A stretch of DNA of 64,000 nt from Lophium mytilinum (lineage: Eukaryota; Ascomycota; Dothideomycetes; Mytilinidiales; Mytilinidiaceae). Location: assembly GCA_010093605.1 (NCBI GenBank), contig MU004182.1, forward strand, positions 254,231-318,230. Reading direction: 5' to 3'. Each line of letters starts with the position of its first letter. Positions within the stretch are counted from its first letter, which is position 1. A program made the translations under genes and the position numbers. This document shows, piece by piece, positions 60,401 through 64,000 of the stretch. The notes under the pieces were generated by a model. That model saw only the letters and a program-made list of their open reading frames with translations. It was not told the DNA's origin and ran no database searches.

Positions 60401-60752
60401 AGGCCTCACCGTTATCGTCAAGTTTCTTTATGCTAGAACAACCAATACAACGGCAGCGCTAGGAAAAGACGTGAAGAATCGAAGCCCATTGCGGGTATTG
60501 ATTGAAACGGGGAGAGGACCACAGAAGAAAACCGTTGCAAGCAGTGACAATGGTGAATTTAGTGACGCTGGGACGGTCAGAATACAGAGCGTAGATTTGC
60601 GACCGGACATGCTGTACGACGGAGATATCTGGCTGGTTTTAGAGAGGCTCACCACTCCCGGCAGCGCTATTGAAGAGAGGTTTACCGTCGAGGTACTCGC
60701 AGATGCGCCTCAAGCGTTCTCGGCAGGACTTTGGAGAATTTGGGAAGATTGA
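57442..60752 (+). CDS. palB: Calpain-like protease PalB/RIM13
   Basis: The exons are 57442-57492, 57545-58347, 58394-58625, 58672-58985 and 59036-60752, giving 1038 aa. PalB processes PacC/Rim101 in the ambient-pH pathway at endosomal ESCRT sites. An MIT-like domain is expected at the N-terminus (ARERLETLVGEVK..YLATARTKDEALNHARLAAEF). The catalytic residues fit the calpain triad: C343 in ATDCSVVASL, H511 in GQHSYVV and N531 in VKNPWLDG. GLLWPALLEKAYLKV and the C-terminal domains (beta-sandwich-like) are intact. The intron donor at 58986 is read as GTAGGT, joining YLQE to GDLVPSQLW. Divergent from the peroxisomal carrier. Confidence 0.93.
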
Positions 60753-61079
60753 GAAGTGAGCGCACGATGTGAGGGAAACGAGCACCTCTAAGGTGCGAAG
60801 GTTTAACGTATAGCGCATAGAACTGCTCCTAGTCGATGTTAATAAACCACCTTAAAACTAGTTCCTATAACCTTTTTAAATGGTAATGTGTTGAGGTAGA
60901 TCGGTGCAGGTATGTGAGCGGCACTTGATGAGTGTTTCCGCCCCTTCACGATTACGGAGGGCAGGGCTCTATCATCTATCATCCCTTCTTCTTTGATATA
61001 ATACAGTTGGAGTTATACTCTCCAACCCTCTCTCTCCTCCAACGCCACAGTAAAGGCTAGTTATAGGTCCTCCTAAGGT
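60753..61079. other. Transition into AT-rich island
   Basis: This stretch follows the PalB stop. It changes from normal base mix to AT-rich toward the right. No feature is visible in it. Confidence 0.4.
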
Positions 61080-61316
61080 TTAGTAACAGTTTAGATATAA
61101 TGGTCTAGATTAGTCTATCTAATATAGGGGAACTAGGGTCTACAGTAAGCTTAAGAGTATGTAGATAATTACTAATAATCAATAAGAAGAAAGTAGATAG
61201 TAGAGAGAGGTTAGATTATGGAGAATATACTATTTTAAGGTGTATTAAGTTAGCTTATATATAACCTTATACTATAAAAAGATTTAAGAAAAGAATATAT
61301 AGAGTAATAGATACAC

Positions 61317-61397
<81 letters not shown>

Positions 61398-61426
61398 CAT
61401 AAATAGATAGATAGATAGATAGATAT
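61317..61426. repeat. GATA tetranucleotide microsatellite
   Basis: A run of GATA/TAGA units with a few interruptions (AAAT, ACAT), followed by a TTAG run at about 61430-61450. Shorter GATA runs occur at about 61940 and 63830, inside copies of the 200 bp repeat. Confidence 0.9.
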
Positions 61427-61454
61427 TTTATTAGTTAGTTAGTTAGTTAGTATA

Positions 61455-61722
61455 AGTTTTATACTAAAATAGGTATTATATCCTTATATATAGTAGGCTT
61501 AAAAGCCTCTAGATAGAAATAGAACTGTAAGTGTTTAAATATAATAGAGTAAGTATTAGATAATATTTATTATAAGAATATTGGAGAAGCATTTTATAAC
61601 GCATTAAATAGTATATATATATAACTGTATTACTATTAGTATAAAATAAGACTTAAGTAATATAAGTTGTATCTATCTCTCTATCTATCTATGCTTAGAC
61701 TAACTCTATATCTTTAATAGGA
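61455..61722 (-). repeat. AT-island repeat family, inverted copy A
   Basis: Its reverse complement lines up along its length with copy B at 61918-62175 (for example AAAGATATAGAGT against AAAGGTATAGAGT, and TTTAATGCGTTATAAAA against TTTAATGCATTATAAAA). Most differences turn C or G into T or A. Confidence 0.75.
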
Positions 61723-61917
61723 AGGAATACTAAAATTGTAATTCGACCCGTATTATTATACGGGCGTTTCTTTCCGTCTTATTTAACTTATAAGGCCTAG
61801 ATAAGAGTAAGAATTACATTAATTACTTGTGTATAATGTTATCATTACTAGCGGGTGCCTTTAAAGATATTACTTACTGCTTATAGCTAGAACTATAGAG
61901 TTTTTACGGGTCTTAGT

Positions 61918-62175
61918 ATTAAAGGTATAGAGTCGATGGGAGAATAGATAGATAGATAGATAGGAATTGTATTGCATGAGTTTTATTCTATATTGACAGC
62001 AATGGAGTATATATACAGCATTTAATGCATTATAAAACGTTTCTCTAACGTTCTTGTAATGTTATCTAACGTTCGTTGTATCACGTTTAAACGCTCACGG
62101 TTTCGTCCCGTTTAAAGGCTTTTGAGCCTATTATGCGTAAGGATATAACGCTTATGCTATTGTAATCCTTACACT
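61918..62175 (+). repeat. AT-island repeat family, copy B
   Basis: It contains AAAGGTATAGAGTCGATG, a GATA run, GACAGCAATGGAGTATATAT, and ACGCTCACGGTTTCGTCCCG. It is a direct repeat of copy C at 63808 and is inverted relative to copy A. Confidence 0.88.
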
Positions 62176-63252
62176 TAGTACTGCTAATATTAGGCTTAAT
62201 ATCTATAGATAATAGAATAAATAGAGGAAAAATATCTAAAAACTATCTAATATCTAAATTACCTAGAATATAACCTAGGGCTATACCTAGCGCCTATTTT
62301 ACTAGCAACGTAATTATTCTAATAGAAAGATAGAACACCTCTCTACTAGCTACGTTGAAAGCCCTTATATCTACAACCTAATAATACTAGAACTAGAAGG
62401 ACTAGAGGAGTAAGAGTAAAGATAGTAGCGGTTTAGTTAGTAGATAATAAGGGATAATAGCTACGCGGCGTTAAGTTATTAAATATCTTTTATCTATAAA
62501 ATATAGTTAGCCTATTATTAGAAGAATATTACAGGTAATATAAAGGGGCTATTAGTGCCCGGGCTAGCAGCCGTAAGGCGTAGTATATAATAGTAGTAAT
62601 AGTTAGCTCTAGGCCTCTATAGACGCCTAGTAGACTTATAGTAGATAGTAGCTAGCTATTAATAGTAAGTATATATATATACTTTCTATTTATTCCTCTT
62701 AAGTATAGCTATAGAGCTCCGGCTTATAGTACTTCTACGCGCTAAGAATAAATAAAAAGTATATAGTAGCCTTTCTATAATAGTAAGTATATAGCTTTAG
62801 CCTAGCTATCTAGTAGTAAGTATAGAATGCAGCCTTACTACTTTAGCCGGCTAGAGTCTATTATATAGAGAGGAGGATTAATACCTTACTAGTAATACTA
62901 TCTATATAGCCTAAAAAGATAGATATATATTAGTCTATTAAGAGGTAGAGGTAAGCTATAAGATAGGCTTATAGAGTAAATTAGGGGTAGATAGATAGAA
63001 TAAAGTCTAATACAGCTAGATACTATAGAAGCGCTCCGCGTGGAAAATTATAGTAGAATAGCTAGATAGGTAGCTTTATATCTATCTTACTATATATTTA
63101 GCTAGCTAGATATATCTACTTCTAGATAGAATAATGCATTTTAATAGCTTATTCTACAGTAGCTCTTATAGATAGACCTACTATATATCCCCTATAAAAA
63201 AAATATAATAGAGAAGGGCGCTTTACGCTAGATATAATAGAGAATAAGGTTT

Positions 63253-63360
63253 TTACCTAAATACTACCTAGTAGTAAACAGTTATCCCTTATAAATTAGC
63301 CTAGATAGAATAGCTATATAGACCCTAATAGAAACTATACTAGCGTAATAGAATCTAATA
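63253..63360 (+). repeat. Left arm of an inverted repeat
   Basis: Starts TTACCTAAATACTACCTAGT and runs through CCCTTATAAATTAGCCTAGA. It pairs with the arm at 63697-63802 over about 105 bases. Confidence 0.85.
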
Positions 63361-63696
63361 AAAAAAATATAATAGTATTTTTAATAGTTAGCTAGTTAGG
63401 TACTTAATTAGTTAGTTAGATTGTTAATTAACTACTTAGTTAGCTAGTTAGTTACTAATAATAGTAGGTTAGATAGATAGTATAATAGATAGATAGATAT
63501 ATAAAAAGGTTAGAGAATAAAGAGATATATATAATATATCTACTTTATCTTTTAAGGTATTATATATACTTAGAGGGTAAAATAAGTACTTATAATTCTA
63601 ACCTAGATAGTAGATAGAGATATAAATAGAGATAAGTAAGTAGCAAATAAAAATAGAAATTAAATAGAATTAGGTATATTATTATTACTACTATTA

Positions 63697-63802
63697 TTAA
63701 ATTCTATTAAGCTAGTGTAGCTCCTGTTAGGGTCTATATCGCTATTCTATCTAGGCTAATTTATAAGGGAAAACTATTTACTACTAGGTAGAGTTTAGGT
63801 AA
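63697..63802 (-). repeat. Right arm of an inverted repeat
   Basis: Its reverse complement starts TTACCTAAACTCTACCTAGT and follows the left arm closely. It ends six bases before copy C of the 200 bp repeat. Confidence 0.85.
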
Positions 63803-63807
63803 ATGTC

Positions 63808-64000
63808 AAAGGTATAGAGTCGATGTGAGAATAGATGGATAGATAGATAGGAATTGTATTGCTTGAGTTCTATTCTACATCGACAGCAATGGAGTATATA
63901 TACAGCATTTAATGCATTATAAAACGTTTCTCTAACGTTCTTGTAACGTTATCTAACGTTTGTTGTATCACGTTCAAACGCTCACGGTTTCGTCCCGTTT
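63808..64000 (+). repeat. AT-island repeat family, copy C, cut by window end
   Basis: It is nearly identical to copy B and keeps more C and G than B, for example AACGTTATCTAACG where B has AATGTTATCTAACG. It is the least mutated of the three and continues past the window. Confidence 0.88.

Larger units (their letters stand above)
61080..64000. other. AT-rich, RIP-like island of mutated repeats
   Basis: The sequence is dominated by A, T, TA and TAG/CTA steps with stop codons in every frame and no protein-like ORF. Repeats inside differ mainly by C-to-T or G-to-A changes, which fits repeat-induced point mutation, a process known in ascomycetes. The island runs off the right edge of the window. 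It may be a heterochromatic or subtelomeric block; that is inference. Confidence 0.75.

Noticed and set aside
61317-61426. Cluster of GATA-factor binding sites
   Set aside because: A plain tetranucleotide microsatellite; it is inside a gene-free, mutated block.
61080-64000. Telomere at the right end
   Set aside because: No TTAGGG/CCCTAA array is present; the TTAG runs are short microsatellites.

Overview
The window is nuclear DNA from a filamentous ascomycete (Pezizomycotina; Dothideomycetes is my best guess, not proven). The evidence is the gene set (PalB calpain, STE6 pheromone exporter, NAB3, CWH43, KES1, Zn2Cys6 factor, peroxisomal PMP47-type carrier), the many 46-100 bp introns with GT..AG ends and CTAAC/CTGAC-like branch sites, short intergenic spaces, and an AT-rich island with mutated repeats that looks RIP-affected. 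Exon joins were worked out by reading phase and family motifs; sums of exon lengths are divisible by three wherever exons are listed.

Layout. 1-21.7 kb is gene-dense: a 5'-truncated Myb/SANT-like gene, APA2-type Ap4A phosphorylase, a MARVEL/NCE102-like membrane protein, class II DAHP synthase (-), a HYPK-like UBA protein, a two-domain fasciclin protein (-), an N-myristoylation-candidate protein, the tRNA 2'-O-methylation cofactor WDR6/TRM734 (-, with a GC-AG intron), the eEF1A chaperone PBDC1/CHP1, and a STE6-like ABC exporter. 21.7-28.75 kb is an accessory block: decayed, mostly minus-strand relics of a BRCT-domain gene that survives intact at 26.0-27.7 kb, with three minisatellite arrays (about 130, 63 and 141 bp units) around it.

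28.76-60.75 kb is gene-dense again: mercaptopyruvate sulfurtransferase (-), a coiled-coil protein, a LETM1-like mitochondrial protein (-), NAB3 (-), mitochondrial ICT1-type peptidyl-tRNA hydrolase, CWH43, a PIF1 helicase, an MDR oxidoreductase (-) divergent from a Zn2Cys6 regulator, an intron-containing tRNA-Gly(GCC), a frameshifted aminoglycoside-phosphotransferase-like gene, KES1 (-), a peroxisomal nucleotide carrier (-) and the calpain PalB. From about 61.1 kb to the end the sequence is gene-free, very AT-rich and made of mutated repeats, including a repeat family present three times and a separate inverted-repeat element.

How genes relate. Most are unlinked housekeeping genes. The plausible functional pair is the divergent oxidoreductase/Zn2Cys6 regulator sharing a 421 bp promoter. 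WDR6, ICT1, CHP1 and HYPK all bear on translation or nascent chains, but nothing shows they form a cluster. The most unusual locus is the BRCT gene with its decayed relatives and surrounding minisatellites.
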